Below, in pieces: positions 39,915-47,162 of a stretch of DNA of 47,162 nt. Positions within the stretch are counted from its first letter, which is position 1; each line of letters opens with the position of its first letter. The position numbers were made by a program, and so were the translations under genes. Under the pieces are notes generated by a model. The model did not search any database, was not told the DNA's origin, and saw only the letters and a program-made list of their open reading frames with translations. Source of the DNA: Symsagittifera roscoffensis (lineage: Eukaryota > Xenacoelomorpha > Acoela > Convolutidae); contig NW_026970981.1 of NCBI RefSeq assembly GCF_963678635.1, forward strand, positions 1 through 47,162, in the 5' to 3' direction.

Positions 39915-42673
39915 AAAGCTGAAAATGCTGCTGGTCCTATGGATATTCCATAGAATAGGCGGTTGAATTCATATTGCTGATTTCCAATAACAAATTGTGT
40001 TAAGCGTCGCGATTGTTCATCTAGTGGCATTTGATTATATGCACTATTCATATCTGCGGTTGTAAAGTATTTTCCGTTTATTTTTGTTAAAATAACTTGT
40101 ATTGGTTCAATAGGCCAATTGCATTTTGATTCGTCTATTAGTGAATTAAGATATCTAGCGTCTAGAACTATTTTTAATGATTCTCTTTTTGCTAGGATGA
40201 TAACAGGGTTGATAAATGTGTTACCTTTTGGTTGTTCTTCTTTGTTTACCGGTGATATAATTTTGTATTGTTCTAAAATATCGAGTAATCTGTTCACTTT
40301 ATCGTGTAAATGAATTGGTACTTTACTTGCTCTTTGTTTTTTGAAAACTTCGTCAGGTTTTAATGGGAGATGTAGTGATGAACTGATTTTGCCAATATCA
40401 AATTTGGATGTTGCATAGACTGATGAATATTTTATTAGCTGTTTGGCTAACTTATCAAATTCGTCTTGTGTTATTTGTGAATGTTGGAAGTTAAACATTG
40501 TTAAAAATTTCTGTTGATTCTCTGTATAGTTGTTTATGTTGAATGTAGGTTTGAAATATGGGGTTTTTGTGAAATAATCTGTATTTCTTTTTTCATTACT
40601 TATTAAATTATTTATGGATAATTCTTCATTAAGAATTGTGGATTGACAAATATCTAATAACTGAAGTATATTATTTACGCGGTATGCTTTTTCGTGTACT
40701 GGTGATATCGTAGCGTTGGTTTCGCAATATCCCAAAAATCCTAAAGGTAATGTTACTTGATAGGGTGTATTATTGTATACATGTAACGAAATAATATCTG
40801 AATTCGAGTTTTTCAAATATTCTATGGATGAAATTGTGATTTTGAAAAATTTATGGATAGGTTTGAATTCGAAGTCTGACATATAGAGTTGTTGTTTATT
40901 TTGTTTTTTATCATATTGGTGAACTTGTTTTATTGAAAAATTATATATGTTTCCTGATAGTGGTTTCAGGTGTTTTCTTTGTTGGTTATATATTGGATAA
41001 AATTTTGAAAAGAATGGTGGTTGTTTATTTAATCTTTGAAAAAATGTTAGGGATGTGTCTTTTGTTTTTGTATATTTATCTTTGATTAGTATTTTACTAT
41101 TCAAAATGTTGATTGTTGGTATATATTTAGAGATAAATGGTATTCCAATGATATTGTGTTTAATATCAGTGATATGAAATATTTGTTTAAATGGTTTATT
41201 TAAAATTTTATTTTGCTCTATTGTTCTTGTGGGGAGAAGAAATAATTGGATTTTTCCATAGTTTACCAATGTTGATCCTTGTGCTGTTGCTAGTTTACTG
41301 GAGGTTTCAAGAGGTGTTAGTTTTGGGTGTAATGTTTTTATTTCATTCCATGTGGGAATGTTTATTATGTTTGATTCTGCTCCTGAATCAATTAAAAAAT
41401 CAATTTCAAGATCTGGTGGTTGAAATTCTTTGTTTGTTGGACTTTCGAAAAGAAATGGTATTGTCCAAATTTTTTCTTTGGGTTGTTCTTTTTGTATATT
41501 TTGATAGATGTGATTTGTATTCAAGCATTTTGTTTTATTATTTTCATTGGATTGATTTGTAGTGTTGATTTCGTTAGTTTCTTGTGCCGTTTGTGTAGAA
41601 TGGATGGGTTCAGTATAATAATTGTGAAGGAGTTCTAATTGATTTTCATTTATATGTGATGAAAAAGGTTGTTCATATATAATAGGTTCGTAGTCATTTT
41701 CGACTGCTATCATATTTATGGAGATAGTGTTCTCTGTATCACTTTCTGAATCTGATGATTCACAGTTTATTTGATTTCGTTGTAGTTCGTTATTTCCTGT
41801 GTCATCAATACCTGGGGGGTCTGATGTTGTTTCTGGATTTGATTGTACTTGATTAATATGTCTTTGATGTTTAGGTGTACTACTTCTGTGGCGATTGTTA
41901 GAATTATTATAATGGTTATTATTCCTGTGTGGTGATTGGGAATAATTTCTATAACGATTATTATAACTTGAATGTCGATTTTGTGAATTATTTCGTGATC
42001 TGTTTTGATAATTATTGTTTGGTCTGTTATAGTTTGATCTGTTATATGAGTTATTCCTTGATAGATTGTTCGGGTAATTCTGGTTTCGGTTGTTTGAATA
42101 ACTTCTATTTCGATTATTGGAGTAGTTTCTATTTCTATTGTATGATGAGTTTCGTGATTGATTGTTTGGATAGTAATTATTCCTTGATTGGGAATTAGAT
42201 CTAGAAACAAATTGTGTTGTATTCGAATTTGATCTGGAGTAGTTATTTCGACTATTTGGTCTATTGTAATGGTTTTGTGACGAATTTTGTGTATTTCTTC
42301 GTTCTGGTGATCTTCCTCTATAACTTGAGTTATATGGTGACTGGGTTCTCGTGTAAGTGGTATTGTTCGGAAATGGTTTTCCTGAACTGTTGTTGCTGTA
42401 TACATTTTTGTTTGGTAGATTTTGATCTTTCTTCATGTATTGATAGAATGATTTATTTGGTTCTTTATATTTTTGAGGTTTGTTTTGATTGTCCTGTTGT
42501 TTTTGTCTACATTCAGAAATACTATGTCCGTATCGTCGGCAATAATTACACCATTTTTTTGAAAGATGGTTTGCCTTTAAAGTTTGGGTGTTTTTCATAA
42601 ATATTGAGTATTTCAGTGATTTTTTCAACAAGGTCTGTATCTGATTCTTGTATATTGTTGGTATTTGTTTCAA
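39911..42673 (-). CDS. Pol N-terminal part: zinc knuckle, protease, RT fingers
   Basis: A 920-codon frame. Meaningful sequence starts near residue 36 with a CCHC knuckle (CNYCRRYGHSISEC, 42-55). Residues ~60-270 are a striking Asn/Arg/Ser/Tyr repeat region (units like YNRNRNYSNNRNRSYSN), likely RNA-binding and disordered. A retropepsin motif follows (FLIDSGAESN, DSG at 429-431). After a linker, the RT N-terminal fingers appear: KIVLDARYLN (834-843) and the first catalytic aspartate in TTADMNSAYNQM (D874). The frame ends before the YLDD box. The reading frame upstream of the knuckle belongs to a different frame joined at the A7 run (plus 42554-42560). Confidence 0.9.
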   Translation of the reverse strand: MKQIPTIYKNQIQTLLKKSLKYSIFMKNTQTLKANHLSKKWCNYCRRYGHSISECRQKQQDNQNKPQKYKEPNKSFYQYMKKDQNLPNKNVYSNNSSGKPFPNNTTYTRTQSPYNSSYRGRSPERRNTQNSSQNHYNRPNSRNNYSRSNSNTTQFVSRSNSQSRNNYYPNNQSRNSSYNRNRNYSNNRNRSYSNNRNQNYPNNLSRNNSYNRSNYNRPNNNYQNRSRNNSQNRHSSYNNRYRNYSQSPHRNNNHYNNSNNRHRSSTPKHQRHINQVQSNPETTSDPPGIDDTGNNELQRNQINCESSDSESDTENTISINMIAVENDYEPIIYEQPFSSHINENQLELLHNYYTEPIHSTQTAQETNEINTTNQSNENNKTKCLNTNHIYQNIQKEQPKEKIWTIPFLFESPTNKEFQPPDLEIDFLIDSGAESNIINIPTWNEIKTLHPKLTPLETSSKLATAQGSTLVNYGKIQLFLLPTRTIEQNKILNKPFKQIFHITDIKHNIIGIPFISKYIPTINILNSKILIKDKYTKTKDTSLTFFQRLNKQPPFFSKFYPIYNQQRKHLKPLSGNIYNFSIKQVHQYDKKQNKQQLYMSDFEFKPIHKFFKITISSIEYLKNSNSDIISLHVYNNTPYQVTLPLGFLGYCETNATISPVHEKAYRVNNILQLLDICQSTILNEELSINNLISNEKRNTDYFTKTPYFKPTFNINNYTENQQKFLTMFNFQHSQITQDEFDKLAKQLIKYSSVYATSKFDIGKISSSLHLPLKPDEVFKKQRASKVPIHLHDKVNRLLDILEQYKIISPVNKEEQPKGNTFINPVIILAKRESLKIVLDARYLNSLIDESKCNWPIEPIQVILTKINGKYFTTADMNSAYNQMPLDEQSRRLTQFVIGNQQYEFNRLFYGISIGPAAFSAL

Positions 42674-42722
42674 TTCGGTTAATATATTGTAATTTCAGAT
42701 TTTCTGTTTCTTCAAGTTTCAT
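42546..42722 (-). CDS. 58-aa bridging frame between gag and the zinc knuckle
   Basis: A short frame starting ATG 42722, mostly helical and acidic/polar (KLEETENLKLQYINRIETN), running into the A7 run and closing at TAA 42546-42548. Its composition and position suit the gag segment between capsid and nucleocapsid. Upstream in the same frame a TAG (42738-42740, followed by CAA) separates it from more gag-like sequence. It may be an independent small ORF or, more likely, part of a gag-pol frame. Confidence 0.5.
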   Translation of the reverse strand: MKLEETENLKLQYINRIETNTNNIQESDTDLVEKITEILNIYEKHPNFKGKPSFKKMV

Positions 42723-42766
42723 TGTGATTTCCGCTTGCTATAGTTTGTCTACTAGTTTTCTAAAAT

Positions 42767-43948
42767 TTAAATCGGGCTCTCGAATTGAGGAGGGATGGGA
42801 TGCTCTCTTTTTTTTGCTATTTTCCTTAATTGAGGTGTTAAGGTCATCATTAAGATTTCTGTCATTTTTGTGTTTTTATAGTCGTGTGTATTTAATGAAT
42901 ATGCTTTTCGAACTGGTGTTTCGATACGTACTGCTAATTGTTTGATGGTTTCATTTGGTAATCTGCGAATTTCATTACATAAAACTCTTTGTTGTTGTTT
43001 GTTTCTTTCGGAGTCAAACATTTTTGAAAATTCTTGTGTAAATCTTTTCCAATTTGATTTTATTTCTATAGGCAATACTGAAAACCATTTTTGGGCTGCG
43101 CCGTCTAAGGTTGTCTGTATCAACGCTGTGCGTCGATGTATCCAATTTTGATTTAGTGGCGTATTAATTGGTTCAGGTCCTATATTTAAAATTAAATTTG
43201 CTGTTACTGCATTTAAATAATCTTCTACAGAATATTCAGGGTCTGTTCCTGTGAATACCATTAATGGTTTGTTTGATGTTATTGATGATCCACCCATAAG
43301 GTATGGATTCATTGTCATTTGTAATGATTCTGCGGCATTTGGCATTTGTGAGAAATTTGAGAGTTGATTCTTTGTTATTTCGTGTTGTTGAAGGTAATAT
43401 GGAAGTGGTATTTCATTTTGCATTTGTGTTGGTTGATACGAGTGTGTAATCATTGGGTTTTGTGGCTGAATTGGTTGAAAAGATTGTGTATTAATTGGGT
43501 TTTGCATTTGTATTGGTTGTTGATTTTGTGTATCTGTTGGGTGCGGAGAAAAAATTCTATGATATGTATACGGTTTCTGCACTCCTTGTCCACGATATTC
43601 TTGAGTATATGGTGCAAATATATCTGGTTGTAAATAATCATCGTCAGAGGATAAATAATCCGTTTGATGAGATGCTTGCTTTTTATTTTTATTCTGTTGA
43701 AAGAATGGTGAATTTTCACTACGATCCTGTGGAGGATGTGAATTAGTTTGAAAATTTACTGAGTTGGTTGTTGCCATTGGGTTATCCCAATATCGAGATC
43801 TTATCTGATTATTATTATTTTTTCGTGGGGGATAGTTTGTTTTTGATGAATGTGCGTAATTATAATTGTGTTCCGCAAAAGTGTTTCTTGTGAACGTTCT
43901 GCGTGTTTTTGACGGTATTGTCATGGGTCTATATGTTTGATAATCCAT
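42767..43948 (-). CDS. Gag, capsid-type
   Basis: A 393-aa protein in the gag position. The first ~215 residues are Pro/Gln/Asn-rich and disordered with near-repeats (PIQMQNPINTQSFQPIQPQN). The C-terminal ~170 residues resemble the retrotransposon gag capsid fold: FTGTDPEYSVEDYLNAV, then DGAAQKWFSVLP, then FSKMFDSERNKQQQ, and LPNETIKQLAVRIE, in the order usual for Ty3/gypsy gag. It forms the particle that packages element RNA. The zinc knuckle lies downstream in the pol frame. The frame ends at TAA 42767-42769. Confidence 0.87.
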   Translation of the reverse strand: MDYQTYRPMTIPSKTRRTFTRNTFAEHNYNYAHSSKTNYPPRKNNNNQIRSRYWDNPMATTNSVNFQTNSHPPQDRSENSPFFQQNKNKKQASHQTDYLSSDDDYLQPDIFAPYTQEYRGQGVQKPYTYHRIFSPHPTDTQNQQPIQMQNPINTQSFQPIQPQNPMITHSYQPTQMQNEIPLPYYLQQHEITKNQLSNFSQMPNAAESLQMTMNPYLMGGSSITSNKPLMVFTGTDPEYSVEDYLNAVTANLILNIGPEPINTPLNQNWIHRRTALIQTTLDGAAQKWFSVLPIEIKSNWKRFTQEFSKMFDSERNKQQQRVLCNEIRRLPNETIKQLAVRIETPVRKAYSLNTHDYKNTKMTEILMMTLTPQLRKIAKKREHPIPPQFESPI

Positions 43949-43999
43949 TTGTGAATATTTTGGAGCAACCGAAGGTTTAACGGTTGACTGTAAGGTTAC

Positions 44000-45070
44000 T
44001 TAGGCTAGTGAAGTATTTGTATTTCTTGGTGTTGTTAAATTTGGACGTATTGGTGAAATACTTTGTTGTGTAGTTGTTGTTTGGACAATTTCTTCATTTA
44101 TGAAGTGTGATGGTGTTTGAATATCTTGTTGAGTAAGGTTTCTAGTTCCATTAAGGTTTTCATTGTGTATGACGGTCGAATTTAAACTGTTATTTCGCGT
44201 ATCGGGTAAAAATGTATTGTAGTTTAATGGTGTTGCATCAATGGATAATGGTATTACCCTTACATAATCTCTTACATAAGATATTGTACTTATTGCCTGA
44301 CTTGAGATTGATTGTGGGATATTTATGAATGCATAATGACACCATTCGGGGTCCCAAACGTAGTCTGATTGTTCTGTGATGGCGGTATCATCGTTTGAAT
44401 TTTGGGGTCTAAAATTTTTTCTTGCTTGTGAAATTAAATCTATATTATGTGTGAAATAATCTATTATAAACCATGCCAAAATTTTTTGTAAGTCATGTTT
44501 TGTATGTTGTGAAACATCATCTTTAGTGAAATTTTCTTTAATTATATGTAGAAAAGTTGAAAATAGTGTGATTTCATGTCGTACCTTTATATGTTTGGAT
44601 GTCTCATTCGGTGAGATATGCGGGATTGGGTTTTCGTTTTCTAATATTGAAATATAACTATAAATTATTGCAAAAACTTCATTAGTAAATATGGAGTTTG
44701 CTCTTTGTGAGTTATGATATTGTATGCTTTTTATATATTCTGAGAATACTTTTGAAAATTCTAAATCAAGATCGTCTGTTTGAATTACATATTTGCGGTG
44801 ATTCGGGTTTGGTGAGCTGAATTCTATGGTGTAGATTCCGTATTGTTGTGTTAAGTTACATATATCTTTCAGATAGTGATCAATAATCTGTCTTTTTATT
44901 TTTACATCTGGGAACTCTGTTTTACATGGGCTAATTCCGGGTTCAAACAAATTTAGGAGAAAGTTCTTACAAAGATCATGCTGTCCTCTATTATCGGGTG
45001 CATCTACTAAGAAGGGGTAGATATCGTCATCGTCTGGACTATCTTCACTTGGAGTGTGTGTTTGGCTCAT
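44000..45070 (-). CDS. Unrecognised 356-aa ORF upstream of gag
   Basis: I do not recognise this protein. It has an acidic N-terminus (EDSPDDDDIYPF), a predicted mostly helical core from about 30 to 260 with scattered Cys and many His/Asn, and a Thr/Asn/Gln-rich C-terminal ~90 residues. It has no signal peptide or membrane span and an intact frame. It overlaps the preceding ORF by 26 nt and ends 51 nt before gag. Ty3/gypsy elements normally begin with gag, so a gene here is unusual. It could be a matrix-like structural protein or an accessory factor. Confidence 0.75.
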   Translation of the reverse strand: MSQTHTPSEDSPDDDDIYPFLVDAPDNRGQHDLCKNFLLNLFEPGISPCKTEFPDVKIKRQIIDHYLKDICNLTQQYGIYTIEFSSPNPNHRKYVIQTDDLDLEFSKVFSEYIKSIQYHNSQRANSIFTNEVFAIIYSYISILENENPIPHISPNETSKHIKVRHEITLFSTFLHIIKENFTKDDVSQHTKHDLQKILAWFIIDYFTHNIDLISQARKNFRPQNSNDDTAITEQSDYVWDPEWCHYAFINIPQSISSQAISTISYVRDYVRVIPLSIDATPLNYNTFLPDTRNNSLNSTVIHNENLNGTRNLTQQDIQTPSHFINEEIVQTTTTQQSISPIRPNLTTPRNTNTSLA

Positions 45071-45512
45071 TTTTTCGTTTAATGACTGTTAATAAGTAAT
45101 TATCGATGTGTCTAATTGGTTGATTCCAATTATACAAGTGTACTGGTTTGTGTTTATATTGCTTTTTTATTCTTCTTTTTCCTCTTTTTGATGAATTTGA
45201 AGTTGTTTCTGAGTCGGAAAAATATAATTGATCGTGAATAGGACAATTTTTATCAATGGATTCTTTTAATTTATAAAGTTCGTCTAAATTGCTGACTTCT
45301 GATTCTGAGAATGCGTTTCTATTTTTGGAAAATCTTTTTCGTGTTATTTGTCTTTGTTTAGTTATTATTTTCCTTTTTAGTGTTTGTCGTTTTGTTCTGA
45401 TATATCCAACTGTTTGTGTGTGAGGTGTGATTACAAGGTCGTATTTTTTGTTATCTATTTCACAGTTGTGCAAAACGATTGTTTGTTTGTTTCCTAGATT
45501 TTTAAATGACAT
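45045..45512 (-). CDS. Unrecognised 155-aa basic ORF, first in the element
   Basis: I do not recognise this protein. It is Lys/Arg-rich, with a strongly basic stretch around residues 40-65 (TKRQTLKRKIITKQRQITRK), an acidic Ser/Glu patch (SESEVSNLDELYKLKE) and a second basic cluster (SSKRGKRRIKKQYKHK). Such charge could mean nucleic-acid binding and nuclear localisation. Intact frame with an ATG, overlapping the next ORF by 26 nt. Confidence 0.7.
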   Translation of the reverse strand: MSFKNLGNKQTIVLHNCEIDNKKYDLVITPHTQTVGYIRTKRQTLKRKIITKQRQITRKRFSKNRNAFSESEVSNLDELYKLKESIDKNCPIHDQLYFSDSETTSNSSKRGKRRIKKQYKHKPVHLYNWNQPIRHIDNYLLTVIKRKNEPNTHSK

Positions 45513-46440
45513 AAGGTTTAGGATGACGGATGCAAAAAGTTGTTAGATGATTTCTATTTTCTTAAATTGTTAGTCCTTACGATTTTTTGGTTAGCTTAAC
45601 CTGGGTCTATTTGTTCAGGGTTGGAGAGAAAAGTATATCGATTCCGAAGAATGATTTTTTACTTTCTCGTGGCTAGTATAAGCTAAGGTGTTAACTTACT
45701 TAATCTTACTTAGGGGTAGTGATTGTGTTCAAGGGTTGGAGAATAGTAAATCGATCCACAAGGTTCAGGTATAATTAGAACGCGAGTAGTTCGTTAGATA
45801 CTATTTTAAACTTACTAAGTCTACGATTTATCCTGGGTCTGGTAAGAGGAGGGTTCAAGTGAAGAATGAATAACCGAAGTTCTTCACTGTTTATCCTAAT
45901 TTGAATGATTAGTTTTGTTCAAAAATTTCTATTAGTCTTGGGTTTTTTGAAAGGGTTGGATAGTGAATCGACGTTTGAGGTCGTTAGACACTAGCTAAGT
46001 GGGTGGGGGAGAACAAAATTGTTCTTTTTGATCCAAGGATAGGCCTTGATGATCAAGTTTTGTAAAATTAATTAAATAGAAAATTAATTAAGATCCAAGG
46101 ATAAGCCTTGATGATCTGATTTTAAGATTAAGTGAATTTAAGTTTAAAATGGTTTAAATTTATTTAAGAAAAGATTTAGTGTTTTAATGATATTAGTGAG
46201 CTTATGATTGCTGTTATGTTTTAGGTGATGAAGCTGGGACAACTGATGATTTTATGATTACTAACAGTTTATTGTCATGCTACTAATTTTTATTTTGATT
46301 TTCAATAAATATTTTCCAAACATGTTTTATAGAATACTGCAGAATTTTAGGAAAACGATCTGAGATCTTTTTATCAATCGTTATTGTATATTAATATTTT
46401 GTTTAGCGCCTGACATGATCATGAAGATTGACTTCAAGAT
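45513..46440 (-). other. Element leader, structured and non-coding
   Basis: It contains loosely repeated GGGTTGGAGAG/GGGTTGGA motifs each followed by ATCGA-type words (about 45618, 45733, 45954), and the two copies of a stem-forming 25-mer at 46030-46054 and 46092-46116. By position these could serve RNA packaging, dimerisation or translation control. Confidence 0.55.
46030..46116. repeat. Two copies of a 25-bp stem-loop sequence in the leader
   Basis: GATCCAAGGATAGGCCTTGA (plus TGATC) at 46030-46054 and a one-base variant at 46092-46116. Each can pair CAAGG with CCTTG, with GATC at both ends. The spacer includes two AAAATTAATTAA-like words. Confidence 0.8.
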
Positions 46441-46674
46441 TTAAGTTTGCAAATGAAAATCTAAATTCATTGCTAATAAGATTCTAAATATAAAAGTTTG
46501 TGTTGGCTTTTGCCGTACTATCATATAACTATTTGGTAAGTTTCTACTTTGTCGTATGTCGTCTCTGGTTCGAGGTCTTCTTCCAATTCCGGGTAGTTCT
46601 CTTATCGTTCGGAATATTGGCTTTGATCTATTGAGTCGTAGAGACATTTCGATTAAATTATCGTCATGTAACAT
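46441..46674 (-). CDS. Possible 77-aa Arg-rich leader ORF
   Basis: Starts about 70 nt after the primer-binding site. An Arg-rich middle (GIGRRPRTRDDIRQSRN) is reminiscent of short nucleic-acid-binding peptides, but no family is recognised. It could equally be a chance uORF. Confidence 0.3.
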   Translation of the reverse strand: MLHDDNLIEMSLRLNRSKPIFRTIRELPGIGRRPRTRDDIRQSRNLPNSYMIVRQKPTQTFIFRILLAMNLDFHLQT

Positions 46675-46743
46675 TTTTAAAAAATGTTTTGTCTAAATTC
46701 TAATCTATTTTTGGTTAACTCTAAGCTATTAAGGTCTTGTTCG

Positions 46744-46761
46744 AGACTTATGGTCGCACCA
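46744..46761 (-). other. Primer-binding site
   Basis: On the minus strand TGGTGCGACCATAAGTCT begins two bases after the LTR ends in CA. TGG at the LTR edge is the complement of a tRNA 3' CCA. I could not name the priming tRNA. Confidence 0.75.
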
Positions 46762-46763
46762 GA

Positions 46764-47162
46764 TGAGTTATAGTCGATGGTCTTAACTCATAGAGTAATT
46801 TCGGATAGGGTACACCGTCTGCTCGTCACGCTATCTTATTTTCGGCCGGATAGATTCGTGCAACTTCTTAGTCTAATACCGATCCTAATCTTACTCTTAT
46901 ACTATTCTAGTCTCAGGTTGTTTAACTAGTCTCTGCTAGGCTCAATAGATCTAGGGTATACTGGTTTATTGCGGCTGCTGAAGTTCTCTTGGAGAGGCAA
47001 CTAATTTCTAAGTTAAATTCAAATCTCTCTGGTGCTGAAATTACAAGTAATTTCAGCACTTACAAATAAGTGGGTTGTTAGTTAGATGGATCATGATTGG
47101 TTAATATTAAATACTTAACAGTGGTAAAATATCTAATTTATCCAATCATAAAATGTAGTTTA
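46764..47162 (-). repeat. 5' LTR (right copy), cut by the window edge
   Basis: Aligned to 28370-28768 with three substitutions. The U5 end forms a terminal stem TGAGTTA / TAACTCA (46764-46770 and 46784-46790) next to the primer-binding site. The promoter-bearing start of this LTR lies beyond the window. Confidence 0.93.

Larger units (their letters stand above)
28370..47162 (-). mobile_element. Large env-bearing Ty3/gypsy-type LTR element with accessory ORFs
   Basis: Read on the minus strand: 5' LTR (right, cut by the window edge), primer-binding site, leader, two ORFs of unknown function, gag, pol in the order protease-RT-RNase H-integrase (which defines Ty3/gypsy and retroviruses), two small membrane ORFs, a Met-free P/S/T/Q-rich ORF, an env-like gene, a 611-aa ORF, non-coding DNA, 3' LTR (left). 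The visible span of 18.8 kb is about two to three times the usual size of such elements. LTR copies differ at 3 of 399 compared bases, so the insertion is recent. It is strongly AT-rich and the coding strand is poor in G and T. The breaks in gag, pol, env and the Met-free ORF mean this copy as read is not coding-complete, but most breaks lie on homopolymers. Confidence 0.92.

Noticed and set aside
41767-42405. 212-codon minus-strand frame overlapping pol
   Set aside because: It is the other frame of the low-complexity N/R/S/Y repeat; its Ile/Thr/His composition follows directly from the repeat codons.
41191-42945. Several hydrophobic plus-strand frames (41191-41562, 42214-42600, 42604-42945)
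   Set aside because: Antisense shadows of gag and pol; T-rich complement gives Phe/Leu/Ile runs without any domain.

Overview
The window is AT-rich animal DNA: spliced genes with GT-AG introns, conserved eukaryotic RNA-processing proteins, tRNA-derived short repeats, and two classes of LTR retroelement. All supported genes are on the minus strand. Splice acceptors lie directly at, or within a few bases of, the start codons of all three host genes. Together with an env-bearing Ty3/gypsy element and repeat-filled introns, this would fit a spliced-leader-using invertebrate such as a larvacean tunicate. That assignment is an inference and is not proven.

Layout. 1-11.5 kb: the splicing factor SPF45/RBM17, ten coding exons that join in frame to 464 codons. 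Its 3.4-kb first intron holds a complete intronless same-strand gene for exosome subunit RRP41/EXOSC4. 11.5-20.5 kb: no gene seen. This stretch holds a diverged tandem array of about 8 units (12.43-13.49 kb), tRNA-like SINE fragments, a palindromic 41-bp repeat and a 1.44-kb tandem duplication. 20.5-22.3 kb: a two-exon gene for an unrecognised 525-aa protein with repeated R-L-G motifs and a charged helix. 23.3-26.6 kb: a decayed Ty1/copia element (integrase, reverse transcriptase, RNase H). 26.6-28.33 kb: T-rich DNA with no recognised gene, ending at a 23-base run of N.

28.37 kb to the right edge: a very large Ty3/gypsy-type element read on the minus strand, at least 18.8 kb. Its two LTR copies differ at 3 of 399 compared positions. 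From its 5' end (right) it carries a primer-binding site, a structured leader, two unrecognised ORFs ahead of gag, gag, pol (zinc knuckle, protease, reverse transcriptase, RNase H, integrase), two tiny two-span membrane ORFs, a 391-codon P/S/T/Q-rich ORF without any methionine codon, an env-like glycoprotein gene, and a 611-aa ORF of unknown function after env. Several neighbouring ORFs overlap by 4 to 26 bases. Most frame breaks in pol, env and the methionine-free ORF sit on runs of 5 to 7 identical bases, so the copy may be young and nearly intact, with run-length errors (biological or from sequencing). The accessory ORFs of this element are the most novel content of the window.
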